The translations under genes and the position numbers were made by a program. Positions 50,208 to 59,186 of a stretch of DNA of 64,000 nt are shown piece after piece (the first letter of the stretch is position 1; every line of letters begins with the position of its first letter). Source of the stretch: Sinorhizobium chiapasense (GTDB taxonomy: Bacteria > Pseudomonadota > Alphaproteobacteria > Rhizobiales > Rhizobiaceae); contig NZ_CP133148.1 in assembly GCF_036488675.1 (NCBI RefSeq), forward strand, positions 2,991,001-3,055,000, written 5' to 3'. Below the pieces are notes generated by a model. That model had not been told where the DNA came from. It worked only from the letters and a program-made list of their open reading frames with translations, and did no database searches.

Positions 50208-53183
50208 TTACCCTTCCGCCGGACCGTAGAGACCGAGCTGATCGAGCAGCGCGCGCTGCCGGTCAACACTTTCGACGAGCAGGCCGGTGTGCCGATCGAT
50301 GATCCGGCCGCGATGATCCGGATCGCAAACGGCGGAGAGCGCACCCAGGATCGCCGCGACCTTTTCCGACGTCTGCCGCAGCTCCTCCAGGAGCTCTGCC
50401 TTGCCGGCAACCTCGGTAACCATCTGCTTGGTCACCCGGCCAATGCCGGCCGGCGTGCGGCTGCCGGCCAACACGAAGCCCGCCGGCAGATCGCCCTTGA
50501 GATTGGTGACCGACTTGAAGCGGATGACGTCGAAGATCTGGTCCACCGCCTGCTTCGCGCCGGTCACGCGCGAGGGATGGTCGGTGTCGGCAGCGGCATG
50601 CGGCAGCAGTTCCAGCTTGCCCTTATGGCGTTCTTCGAGCGACAGATAAGGAAGCATCGGCCCGCTGAGCTTGCCGGTCGCGGCGTCCTTGAAGAGGTCG
50701 GCGTCGATCGCCGCGTGTGCGATCTTGCCGGACGACAGCGCCTCGTCAAGCGCGGCGGCATCGACGACCTCGCCCCGGTCGTAATTAACCAGTACCGCGC
50801 CGTCGTACATGGCGCCAAGCACCTTGGCATCGACGGTTCCGGCGTTGGAATAGACGCCGGTCGTCGCGTCCAGGCGCCCGAGACCGATATGGACGGAGAG
50901 CGCGTCGGCACCGGTCGCCGCTGCGACCGGGCTTGCGGCATATTCGAAGCCTTCCGCCTCGATCCAGCGCTTGTGATGCTCGCGGGCGTAGATCGCCACC
51001 TTCATGCCGAAGGCCTTGGCAAGCTTGGCGACTTCGCGGCCGATATTACCGTAGCCGAGAATCGCGATCTTCCGGCCCTCGAGCTTGGCGGTCGGAAAAT
51101 CCTTGAGCTGCCGGCCGGTATCGAAGTCACCCTCGGCGACCATCCGGTGCAGCCTGTCGACAGGCAGGTCGGGAACGACCCTCAGGATCGCCTTCATCGC
51201 CATCTGGGCAGTCGCCCGGCTGTTGATGCCCGGCGTGTTCATCAGCGGAGCGTCGCCGCCCTCGCCGTTGCCGCCGCCCCAGGAGGCTGAGCCCATGTTG
51301 CCGGTGCCCGCGCCGATGCGCACGCCGCCGAGCGGAAACACGGAGGCCTTCGGGATGAAGGTCGCCGCCGCGATCAGTGCGTCGTATTGACCCTTGTCGG
51401 TCTGCGGCAGGATCTCCGCCTCAGTGCTGAGATTCGGCTGGTAGAAGAAATGGATGCGGCCCTTTTCGAGTGTCGACCGTTCGCCGAGCGGCCCAAGATG
51501 GAAGACCCCGCCCTTTTCTTCGATATAGGCCTTGGTGTCGCTGTGATCCGGCTGGCCATCAGCGCCGAAGCGCAGGCCGACCAGATCGGCGATCAGCACA
51601 ATATAGGCGCGGGAGGGGTCGTCCTTGCGGACGGCGCCATCGGCCTCGGCCGGGGCCTCGAAAGTGACGCCGCTCTTCGCCAGTTCCTCTTCGAGCACGA
51701 CGATCTTGGCGCGCAGATAGGCGTATTGCAGGTTCTCCAGCAGAGCGACGACGTCTTCCGGCTCGCGGATGCCGCCGACCCAGGCGCGATAGTCGCCGGG
51801 CGTGCCCGGGAAAGCATTGACGTAGCGGGCTGCATCGAGGCCGGGCTCGTACTCGCCGTTCGGATGAGTAATGCCCTCATAGCCGAGCAGTTGCTTCGAG
51901 CGGGCGATGATGCGGGCGTGGACGGCGGGATCGGTGATGCCGTCGTCCTCGACCGCGAGGAGCGTCACCGCCGCACCGCGCCGCTCGGAATCCGTGACCG
52001 TCAGCGACAGAATCGGATGCGACTTGACCCATTCGTCGATCACCTTGCGATTGGCGGCAGAGCGGCGGTTGAGGTCGACGACCGATCCGACGCGCGCCTC
52101 CGACTGCAAAAGGCCGAAGGTGGTCTCGGCAAAGGCGAGCGCGCTGTAGGTGTTGATGACGCCGCCGAGCATGCGGTCTTCGGCGGCATCGTAGAACGGT
52201 CCGGCATCGACCGAGCGTTTGGCCGAGAACGGCTGCCTGGGGTCGACCGGCGGCGCGATCTTCAGCTGGCGGGGGATCGCCCAGGCCGGATCTTGCTGGT
52301 TCTGCTCGATCAGGACCAGCGCATGCGGCGTGAAGGAGGCGACAAAATAACCCGAAACCCCGCCGATCGCCTTCTGGAACGGCATGAACAGGCAGCACTT
52401 CGCCATTACGGCGCTAACCAGTTCGGGTTCCCATGGCATGGCGCCGAGCATCGAGGTGGCATCGAACACCGCATGGCGGTTTGCCGGATCACCGTCGATC
52501 CAGCTCAAAAGTTCGCGGATCTCGCGGCTGGTATAGGCGTTGGCCCCGGTCGTCTCGTGGCCGACACCCACGAAGATCGAAACGCCGAGTTCGGAGAGCT
52601 CGGCTGCCGTCGGGATCACACCTTCGGAGACGGCGAAATGGATGCGGCTCTCGCAGCCTTTTTCGGCGAAGCGCTGCATCTCGATCAGCTGGGTCGCCCA
52701 GGACTGGCGGAAGAAGCCCGCGGCCCTCGACGGATCGCTCTCCGGCCGCGGCGTATCGACATAGATACGTTGGGAGGCGTCGTTGGCGTTCATCAGGTGC
52801 TGGACGCAGACGGTGAAGCCGCTGTGGCCGCCGCCGAGCCCCACGGCCATGCGGTTCGTCTTCGGAAAGCCGAAATAGCGATGGATCGCCCGCATCATGT
52901 CGGTCAGAATTTTGTCTGCCGGGTAGCCGCGGTGCATGCTGCGCGAAATCTCGGCGGTGGTGAAGCCGCCGATGTCGTTGCCCCGGTCGTCGAACTTGCG
53001 ATAGGTCTTCTCGATCCAGGTGTCGAAGGCGAGGCGCCGCAGACGGCTGTCCACTTCGTCGGTGGTCGCATCGGTGATCGGGCCGACGCCGAAGAATGGG
53101 TTGGACGGCAGCCTCGGCGCGCCGGACCTCGTCAGTTCGAGTGCCTTCAGTCGCTGTTCCTGCATCTGCGCGATGTTCATCAT
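50208..53183 (-). CDS. Fused class V aminotransferase-like (SerC-type) and D-2-hydroxyacid dehydrogenase (SerA-type) protein
   Basis: A 991-residue two-domain protein. Residues 1-500 have the class V PLP-enzyme layout resembling phosphoserine aminotransferase: MAVGLGGGHSGFTVCVQHL, PLP-contacting Asp241 (VFDATSMLGAMPWEP) and candidate Schiff-base Lys271 (FMPFQKAIGGVSGYF). Residues 525-990 match D-isomer 2-hydroxyacid dehydrogenases: NAD motif ILGYGNIG (708-715), Arg803 (VNYDRGEVVDAAAL) and catalytic His862 (LLPHAAADT). The Glu that normally sits in an E-P motif before this His is not obvious. The start ATG (53183; an adjacent ATG at 53180 is equal) is chosen because nothing upstream resembles coding. 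SerC-SerA would make phosphoserine from 3-phosphoglycerate, but here on one chain, which is unusual. The substrate is open. Confidence 0.8.
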   Translation of the reverse strand: MMNIAQMQEQRLKALELTRSGAPRLPSNPFFGVGPITDATTDEVDSRLRRLAFDTWIEKTYRKFDDRGNDIGGFTTAEISRSMHRGYPADKILTDMMRAIHRYFGFPKTNRMAVGLGGGHSGFTVCVQHLMNANDASQRIYVDTPRPESDPSRAAGFFRQSWATQLIEMQRFAEKGCESRIHFAVSEGVIPTAAELSELGVSIFVGVGHETTGANAYTSREIRELLSWIDGDPANRHAVFDATSMLGAMPWEPELVSAVMAKCCLFMPFQKAIGGVSGYFVASFTPHALVLIEQNQQDPAWAIPRQLKIAPPVDPRQPFSAKRSVDAGPFYDAAEDRMLGGVINTYSALAFAETTFGLLQSEARVGSVVDLNRRSAANRKVIDEWVKSHPILSLTVTDSERRGAAVTLLAVEDDGITDPAVHARIIARSKQLLGYEGITHPNGEYEPGLDAARYVNAFPGTPGDYRAWVGGIREPEDVVALLENLQYAYLRAKIVVLEEELAKSGVTFEAPAEADGAVRKDDPSRAYIVLIADLVGLRFGADGQPDHSDTKAYIEEKGGVFHLGPLGERSTLEKGRIHFFYQPNLSTEAEILPQTDKGQYDALIAAATFIPKASVFPLGGVRIGAGTGNMGSASWGGGNGEGGDAPLMNTPGINSRATAQMAMKAILRVVPDLPVDRLHRMVAEGDFDTGRQLKDFPTAKLEGRKIAILGYGNIGREVAKLAKAFGMKVAIYAREHHKRWIEAEGFEYAASPVAAATGADALSVHIGLGRLDATTGVYSNAGTVDAKVLGAMYDGAVLVNYDRGEVVDAAALDEALSSGKIAHAAIDADLFKDAATGKLSGPMLPYLSLEERHKGKLELLPHAAADTDHPSRVTGAKQAVDQIFDVIRFKSVTNLKGDLPAGFVLAGSRTPAGIGRVTKQMVTEVAGKAELLEELRQTSEKVAAILGALSAVCDPDHRGRIIDRHTGLLVESVDRQRALLDQLGLYGPAEG

Positions 53184-53508
53184 GATCTGCCTATCTGTTT
53201 TCGAGGCGGGGGGATGGCGCTGATAGTGGATCGAACACGTCGGAAAAAAGACCTCATATGCGCCGAACAGCACGCGGAATGCGTCATGGTTGCGCCGGCG
53301 GTGAGGGATTGCCGCCGCGCTGGCGCCGGCAGCGCATCGACGACCTCCACGGGGAACTCTTTGCGGAACAACGGCGTATTCGACGGCTGCACCGAAACGC
53401 TGACGGGCGAGCTGGAAATGCCTGTCCTCAACCATATGTTTGGTCGTATAACTGATCGGCACTGCACTCGTCTCTCTTTCAGACCCTTTCTGACCTCCGG
53501 AGAGTTCA
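53184..53508. promoter_or_regulatory. Divergent promoter region between fusion enzyme and CDC48-like gene
   Basis: A 325-bp gap. Stop-free frames cross it on both strands but none has a start and family-like sequence. It must hold the promoters of both genes. The CDC48-like gene is preceded by CCGGAGAG at the right distance. No operator or known box was identified. Confidence 0.5.
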
Positions 53509-55785
53509 ATGGCACAATCCCAGGACAATATCGTCAAGCTTCAGGTCGCCAACACCCGTCCCGAAGACTCCGGAGGACCATTCGCGAGAATTACGCCGAA
53601 GATCATGTCCGCGCTCGGGGTCGAAGAAGGCGACATAATCGAAATTGTCGGGAAACGTCACACAGGGGCGATCGCGTTCCGCGGCTACGGTGAAGACGAG
53701 GGGCTCAACATCATCAGACTGGACGGCCTGCAGCGCGTGAACGCTGGCGCAACCAGCGGTGATTATGTGGAAGTCCACAAGGTGGATGCGAAACCGGCCC
53801 AGCGGGTCGTTCTCGCCCCGGCCCAAAAAAACCTTCGGCTGCAGGGATCGGGCGAAGCGCTTCAGCGCACGTTCTTTCGCCGCCCGATGGCTGCCGGGGA
53901 TGTAATCTCGACGTCCGTGCAGCAGCGCATCAGTCGCAACGTCCGCACCGAGCATGACATTATGCGCGGCTTGGTCGAGCTTCCGGCCTATGGTCTTCAG
54001 GAGATCCGTCTGGTCGTCGTGTCGACCCAGCCGCGCGGCGTCGTCACGATGGGAGAGAACACCGTCGTCGAACTGCGGCCGGAATTCGAAGAGCCCAAGG
54101 AGGCCAGACGAGCCGACGTCACCTATGATGACATTGGCGGCCTCGGAAACGCAGTCGATCAAGTGCGGGAAATGGTGGAGTTGCCGCTTCGTCATCCGGA
54201 GCTGTTCCAGCGCCTTGGCATCGATCCGCCGAAAGGCGTGCTGCTTCACGGCCCTCCGGGAACCGGCAAGACCCTTCTGGCGCGGGCGGTTGCAAACGAA
54301 ACTGAAGCCCATTTCTATCATATCGCCGGGCCGGAAATCATGGGGAGCCAATATGGCGAATCCGAACAACGGTTGCGCCAGGTGTTCGAGGAGGCGGCCA
54401 AGAACGCTCCTTCCATCATCTTTCTCGACGAGATCGACTCGATCGCGCCGAAACGGGAGAAAGTGACCGGCGAAGTGGAACGCCGGATTGTCGCGCAGCT
54501 CCTGACTTTGATGGACGGTCTCGAACCCAGGCAGAACATCGTCGTCATCGGTGCCACCAATCGTCGTGACTCGATCGACGAAGCCCTGAGACGTCCAGGC
54601 CGCTTCGATCGCGAGATCGTCATCGGCGTGCCGGATCAGAAAGGCAGGCGCGAGGTCCTTGCCATCCACACGCGAGGCATGCCTCTGGCGGAAGATGTCG
54701 ACCTCGACGAAATCGCAAGAACCACCTACGGTTTTGTCGGTGCGGATGTCGGCGCGCTTGCGCGCGAGGCAGCGATGGATTCGCTGCGCAGGATCTTGCC
54801 CGACATCAATCTCAGGGAGGGTATCCCGAGCGAGTGCCTCGAGAAGCTGAGCGTCAACCAGGCTGACTTCTTGAGCGCCATGAAGCGGATACAGCCTTCA
54901 GCACTGCGCGAAATCATGATTCAAGCCCCCGACGTTCGATGGGATGACATCGGTGGACTGGACGAGGCACAGATGCGGCTTCGCGAAGGCGTCGAGTTGC
55001 CGTTGCGGTCTCCGCAATCATTCAAGCGAATGGGCATTCGTCCGGCCAAGGGATTCCTGCTGTTCGGTCCGCCGGGAACCGGGAAGACCTTGCTGGCGAA
55101 GGCCGTCGCGCGGGAAGCGGAGGCGAATTTCGTGGCGACCAAGTCGTCCGACCTGCTTTCGAAATGGTACGGAGAGTCCGAGCAGCAGGTATCGCAGCTC
55201 TTCGAACGGGCAAGGCAGGTCGCGCCGACGGTGATCTTTATCGACGAAATCGATTCCCTTGCCCCGGCTCGGGGCGGCGGCATCGGCGAGCCCGCCGTGA
55301 CCGAACGCGTGGTAAACACCTTGCTGGCGGAAATGGACGGACTGGAAGATATGCAAGGCGTGGTCGTCATGGCGGCGACCAATCGGCCGAACCTCCTCGA
55401 CCCCGCTCTGCTTCGACCTGGCCGTTTTGACGAGCTTGTCTATGTGCCGGTTCCGGATCAAAAGGGCCGGCGCAAGATTCTCGGCATTCACACGCGCAAG
55501 ATGCCGCTGGCCAAGGACGTTGACCTCGACGATCTCGCGCAAAGGACCGAGCGGTTCACGGGCGCCGACCTTGAAGACCTCACAAGGCGCGCGGGCCTTA
55601 TCGCACTCAGAGAAAATCTCGACGCAGAGGACGTCACGTCAGAGCATTTCAACAAAGCGTTCGATGAAATCCGCCCGTCCGTGACGCCCCAGGTCGAGCG
55701 GGAATACGAGCAGATGCTCCGCACGCTGAAACAAGAGGACCCGCAGCGACAGCAGATCGGGTTCGTGCCCAGGAAGGACGGCTGA
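53509..55785 (+). CDS. CDC48/p97/VAT-like double AAA+ ATPase
   Basis: A 758-residue protein with the full archaeal/eukaryotic Cdc48 layout: an N-domain (residues 1-190, starting LQVANTRPEDSGGPFARI, then DDIGGL at 208), a D1 AAA module with Walker A GPPGTGKT (248-255), Walker B FLDEID (305-310) and arginine-finger RRPGRFDRE, and a D2 module with Walker A GPPGTGKT (520-527), DEID (579-582) and LRPGRFDEL. Length and spacing match p97 without gaps. Such proteins unfold and extract proteins with hexameric rings. It is rare among alphaproteobacteria and is divergent from the fusion enzyme. Bacterial partners are unknown; horizontal origin is possible. Confidence 0.9.
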   Translation: MAQSQDNIVKLQVANTRPEDSGGPFARITPKIMSALGVEEGDIIEIVGKRHTGAIAFRGYGEDEGLNIIRLDGLQRVNAGATSGDYVEVHKVDAKPAQRVVLAPAQKNLRLQGSGEALQRTFFRRPMAAGDVISTSVQQRISRNVRTEHDIMRGLVELPAYGLQEIRLVVVSTQPRGVVTMGENTVVELRPEFEEPKEARRADVTYDDIGGLGNAVDQVREMVELPLRHPELFQRLGIDPPKGVLLHGPPGTGKTLLARAVANETEAHFYHIAGPEIMGSQYGESEQRLRQVFEEAAKNAPSIIFLDEIDSIAPKREKVTGEVERRIVAQLLTLMDGLEPRQNIVVIGATNRRDSIDEALRRPGRFDREIVIGVPDQKGRREVLAIHTRGMPLAEDVDLDEIARTTYGFVGADVGALAREAAMDSLRRILPDINLREGIPSECLEKLSVNQADFLSAMKRIQPSALREIMIQAPDVRWDDIGGLDEAQMRLREGVELPLRSPQSFKRMGIRPAKGFLLFGPPGTGKTLLAKAVAREAEANFVATKSSDLLSKWYGESEQQVSQLFERARQVAPTVIFIDEIDSLAPARGGGIGEPAVTERVVNTLLAEMDGLEDMQGVVVMAATNRPNLLDPALLRPGRFDELVYVPVPDQKGRRKILGIHTRKMPLAKDVDLDDLAQRTERFTGADLEDLTRRAGLIALRENLDAEDVTSEHFNKAFDEIRPSVTPQVEREYEQMLRTLKQEDPQRQQIGFVPRKDG

Positions 55786-55787
55786 AC

Positions 55788-55830
55788 CTGCATGTTTCCT
55801 TAGGTCGATCTAAGGATAAAGAGATGTAGC
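55788..55830 (-). repeat. Partial RIME-like remnant
   Basis: cctgcatgtttccttaggtcgatctaaggataaagagatgtag matches only the second half of the RIME family, in reverse orientation, between the CDC48-like and radical SAM genes. Confidence 0.5.
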
Positions 55831-55841
55831 GGGCCCAGCGA

Positions 55842-57620
55842 TTAGGCGCGCGGAGGGGCATGGGTGAGCGCCGTGATCTTCTTGATATGCGCCACCGCCG
55901 CCGCTCCTCCGGCAGTCTTGGTAAAGAGTTCGAGCGTCTCCTCGTCGTCTGCTCCGACCGGCGCCAGCGCCTGATCCATGTAGGTCTTCGAAGCCGGATC
56001 GCGGGAGATCCTGTAGGCGGCGGCAGTCAACCGGACAATCGCGCCTGCGAGCGTCCCGTGCCTGCGCACTGTCTCCAATATGAACTGCGGCCAGAATATC
56101 AACGGATGCACGCGCTTCATTCCCGGCCGCCGCTCCGACGGCCGCTTTAGGCGCAGAAAGCCGCTTTGCAGCGGATGGATGTTTTCGAGCGGCACCATCG
56201 TCGCGAAGGAAACGAGCAGTTTGACAAGGCTTCCAAGCGGCACGCCCGTCGCGCCCGCGCGGCGCAGCAGTACCACCATGTGCTCCGGCGAATAATAGCG
56301 CCGCCACGCCTCCTGGTAGATGTCCTCCCACGCCTCCCGGTTCATCCTCGGATGCGCCGTGCACACATGCTCGACATCATAGGCGTTGAGATCCGCCTCC
56401 ATCTCGACGCCGCTCCTCCAGAGCTTCTGGTGGTCCTCGGAGCCCGGCAGTGGTGTGAGGATGAAGAACTCGACGATGTCGACTGGCAGTTCGTGTTGAA
56501 TGATGGCGATGTCGCGCCGGATGGTCTCGGGCGTATCCGCCGGAAAGCCGAGGATATAGCCGGCGAGCGTCATGATGCCTTGCGCCTTCCAGGCAAGCAG
56601 CATCTTGCGATATTCGGTGATCTTGTTCTGGCTCTTCCTTGCGGCGGTCAGATTTTCCGGGTTGACGTTCTCAAGACCGATGAAAACGCGGGTGACGCCA
56701 GCGCGCTTGGCCTTCTCGATGAAGTTCGGGATCCTGTGGCAGAGCGTATCGACCTGGATCATCAGCCCGAGCGGAATTCGGTCCTTCTCTTTGAGTTCGA
56801 TCAGCCGATCGAAGATTGCCTCCCAATTCCTGTTGCGGGCAAAATTATCGTCGGTGATGAAGAATTTGTGGACGCCCTGCGCCCAGTTCATCCGCACGAG
56901 CTTCTCGACGTCGTCGGCCGAGCGGAAGCGTGACCTGCGCCCCTGCACGTTGATGATCGTGCAGAAGGAGCATTGATAGGGGCAGCCGCGCCCGGCATCG
57001 AAGCTCGTGCTGAAGCCGAGCGTGTGGGCGATTTTTTCCTTCGGCAGGAACGGCGCCGGCGTGTCGGCAATGGCCGGCAGGTCATCCATGAAGTTGTAGA
57101 TCGGCTCAAGCTTGCCGGTAGCCGCATCGCGCAGCACGGTTTCAAGACGGCCCTCCGCCTCGCCGGCAAACATGGAAATGCCCATCTCGCGGCAGGCATC
57201 GAGTTCCACAGCCTTGCCGTCAAGCATGGCAAGACAGCCCGACACATGAAACCCGCCGATGGCAACGGGTATGCCAGCCTCACGGAACGGCCGTGCAATA
57301 TCGAGCGCGCGCGGATATTGGTTGGATTGGACTCCAACAAGCGCCACCATGCCGAAATTGTCGTGTCGGCCCACCAAACGGAGCAGGCGCGGGAAATCGA
57401 CCCTCGTGTTTGTCTCGTCGACCACCGTGATATCGATGGCAATGTCCGGGCCGAGCACCTTGCGTTCGGCGCAGTCAGCGGTAATGCCATAAAGCGCGGC
57501 GAGCGAGTTCGAGGGGATCATGGCACGCCACCACCGGATCACGTAGCCTTCGTCATCATAGTGCGACGGCTTGATCAGGATGAGCTGGAAACGCCTCCCG
57601 CTAGCTTCCGAAGAATCCAC
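55842..57620 (-). CDS. Radical SAM protein with N-terminal cobalamin-binding-like domain
   Basis: A 592-residue enzyme. The N-terminal 180 residues look like a B12-binding-type Rossmann domain (FQLILIKPSHYDDEGYVIRW, GIPVAIGGFHVSG). The radical SAM core has the CxxxCxxC cluster motif GCPYQCSFC (Cys213, 217, 220). Later features are TDDNFARN, VFIGLENVNPE and ILGFPADTPET, typical of B12-type radical SAM methyltransferases or lipid/hopanoid-type enzymes. The start is GTG 57620; a longer frame upstream overlaps a RIME remnant and is unlikely. The C-terminal 130 residues are less conserved. Substrate unknown. Confidence 0.85.
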   Translation of the reverse strand: MDSSEASGRRFQLILIKPSHYDDEGYVIRWWRAMIPSNSLAALYGITADCAERKVLGPDIAIDITVVDETNTRVDFPRLLRLVGRHDNFGMVALVGVQSNQYPRALDIARPFREAGIPVAIGGFHVSGCLAMLDGKAVELDACREMGISMFAGEAEGRLETVLRDAATGKLEPIYNFMDDLPAIADTPAPFLPKEKIAHTLGFSTSFDAGRGCPYQCSFCTIINVQGRRSRFRSADDVEKLVRMNWAQGVHKFFITDDNFARNRNWEAIFDRLIELKEKDRIPLGLMIQVDTLCHRIPNFIEKAKRAGVTRVFIGLENVNPENLTAARKSQNKITEYRKMLLAWKAQGIMTLAGYILGFPADTPETIRRDIAIIQHELPVDIVEFFILTPLPGSEDHQKLWRSGVEMEADLNAYDVEHVCTAHPRMNREAWEDIYQEAWRRYYSPEHMVVLLRRAGATGVPLGSLVKLLVSFATMVPLENIHPLQSGFLRLKRPSERRPGMKRVHPLIFWPQFILETVRRHGTLAGAIVRLTAAAYRISRDPASKTYMDQALAPVGADDEETLELFTKTAGGAAAVAHIKKITALTHAPPRA

Positions 57621-57745
57621 CGACTTGTCTCTTTCGTTTTGGAAGCAATAGGGGAGCGTAGCAGAGCCCCGCCACAAGAGACAAGGGCACGGCGGCCGTC
57701 GGTTCGAGCAGATGCCCGGCGCGATCCCGTGCAGATCCGCGAGCG

Positions 57746-57798
57746 TTTCAAAGTGGTACAGCGATCTTTGCGCATCCGACAAGATGCGCGGCGCTGTA
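57746..57798 (-). repeat. Partial RIME-like remnant
   Basis: tttcaaagtggtacagcgatctttgcgcatc...gatgcgcggcgctgta matches only the first half of the RIME family, in reverse orientation, upstream of the radical SAM gene. Confidence 0.55.
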
Positions 57799-57801
57799 AA
57801 A

Positions 57802-58914
57802 TCAGCGCGATGTTTGGAGCGCCATGTCGCAGACATAATCGGCAAGGGCCAGCGATGATGTCAGTCCGGGCGATTCAATCCCGAAGAGATTGATCAGTCC
57901 CGGCACGCCGTGGCTGTGCGGCCCCTGGATGTGGAAATCCTGGCCGGCGATCTCCGGCGGCACGATCTTTGGCCGAATTCCGGAATAGGCCGGCGCGAGC
58001 GCCCCGTCCTTCAGGTCTGGATAATATCGGCGAATCCGTTGGTAAAAGAGCGCCGCCCTTTCCGGGTCCACCTCGTAGTCCACCCGGTCGATCCACTCGA
58101 TATCAGGCCCGAAACGGGCACGGCCGGCCATATCGAGCGTCAGGTGAATGCCAAGACCGCCCTTGACCGGAACCGGATAGATGAGGCGCGAGAATGGTGT
58201 CCTGCCGGTCAGCGCGAAATAGCTGCCCTTGGCATAATAAGCCGCCGGCACCAGATGCCGAGGCACGCCCTCGATCGCATTGGCAAGCGCCGGCGCATGC
58301 AGGCCCGCCGCATTGACGAAGAGCCTGCAGCGAAACGTGAGCGGATCGTCGCCACCGGTTTCGATCTCGAAACCGGTGGCGACGGCCTTGGCGCGGACGA
58401 CAGGGCTTTTCAGCGCAAGAACTGCGCCGGCGCTCTCGGCATCGCCGAGCAGCGAGAGCATGTAGGCGTGGCCGTCGATGATCCCGGTGGACGGAGACAG
58501 CAAGGCGCCGGTGGTAGAAAGTGAAGGTTCCAGTTCCTTCGCCTCGGCTGCGGATATCTGGCGGATGTCGGCAACGCCATTTGCCGCAGCCCTAGCCGCA
58601 ATCTCCGGCAGGCGCTTCAGTTCCTCCGCTGACGTGGCGACGATCAGTTTTCCGCAGTTTCGGTGCGGCAACCCGCGTTCCCGGCAATAGCCATAGAGCG
58701 CCTTGCGGCCGGCGACGCAGAAACGGGCCATGAGGCTGCCGGCCGAATAATAGATGCCGGCATGAATGACCTCACTGTTACGAGACGAGGTCTCTGTGCC
58801 GATCGCATCAGCCGCCTCGAGGATCAAGACCTCGCGGCCGGCGAGCGCCAGGGCGCGCCCCACCGCAAGACCGACCACACCCGCACCGGCGACCACACAA
58901 TCGAGTTCGTCCAA
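57802..58914 (-). CDS. L-2-hydroxyglutarate oxidase-like FAD-dependent oxidoreductase
   Basis: A 370-residue flavoprotein of the DAO family. The FAD motif is [20 protein letters not shown] (residues 7-26) followed by [20 protein letters not shown], characteristic of LhgO/Yga[21 protein letters not shown] and [20 protein letters not shown] match the C-terminal half. It would oxidise L-2-hydroxyglutarate or a similar 2-hydroxy acid and pass electrons to the quinone pool. The start is TTG 58914 with GGAGAGG upstream; the frame extends but without family sequence. It follows the interrupted small gene by about 110 bp. Confidence 0.87.
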   Translation of the reverse strand: MDELDCVVAGAGVVGLAVGRALALAGREVLILEAADAIGTETSSRNSEVIHAGIYYSAGSLMARFCVAGRKALYGYCRERGLPHRNCGKLIVATSAEELKRLPEIAARAAANGVADIRQISAAEAKELEPSLSTTGALLSPSTGIIDGHAYMLSLLGDAESAGAVLALKSPVVRAKAVATGFEIETGGDDPLTFRCRLFVNAAGLHAPALANAIEGVPRHLVPAAYYAKGSYFALTGRTPFSRLIYPVPVKGGLGIHLTLDMAGRARFGPDIEWIDRVDYEVDPERAALFYQRIRRYYPDLKDGALAPAYSGIRPKIVPPEIAGQDFHIQGPHSHGVPGLINLFGIESPGLTSSLALADYVCDMALQTSR

Positions 58915-59027
58915 GATCCTCTCCGCATCAGAAGTCGATGGTCTGTAAAGGAACACAGACCTGCAGCTTGTCGCAAGACGCGCTGTCGCCCATCCGAACA
59001 CGCGTGTAATTGACCGGCGCTGTCCGC

Positions 59028-59165
59028 TCACGCGATCTGCGACACCGAAGGTTCTCCGACGAAAAGGGCCTTGGGATTATTGAAGATGCGGCCCATGGCT
59101 TCGGAGACAGATTCAGGCGAGCGGCCCGCCATATGCAGCGTGATGAAGAGCCGGTGGTGTGAAAC
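59028..59165 (-). pseudogene. 3' part of a small gene interrupted by the IS66 element
   Basis: Together with 61666-61679 this restores a 47-residue frame: GTG start at 61679 preceded by AAGGAG, first codons across the insertion site, then [40 protein letters not shown] and IA before TGA. Both sides carry the 8-bp duplication TGTGAAAC. Codon third positions are GC-rich, like real genes here. I do not recognise the protein. It would have preceded the L-2-hydroxyglutarate-oxidase-like gene. Confidence 0.55.
59158..59165. repeat. Target-site duplication, left copy
   Basis: TGTGAAAC directly before the left end of the IS66 element; the same eight bases follow the right end at 61666-61673. Confidence 0.9.
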
Positions 59166-59186
59166 GTAAGCGGTGACGTGAGGCCG

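Noticed and set aside
51387..53693. A 768-codon open frame on the plus strand opposite the fusion enzyme
   Set aside because: It is antisense to a gene with clear catalytic motifs, has Asp/Arg/Gly-rich low-information sequence, and runs through the divergent promoter into the CDC48-like gene.
53506..54669. A 387-codon frame antisense to the CDC48-like gene
   Set aside because: Mirror of conserved AAA motifs; no domain or plausible start signal.
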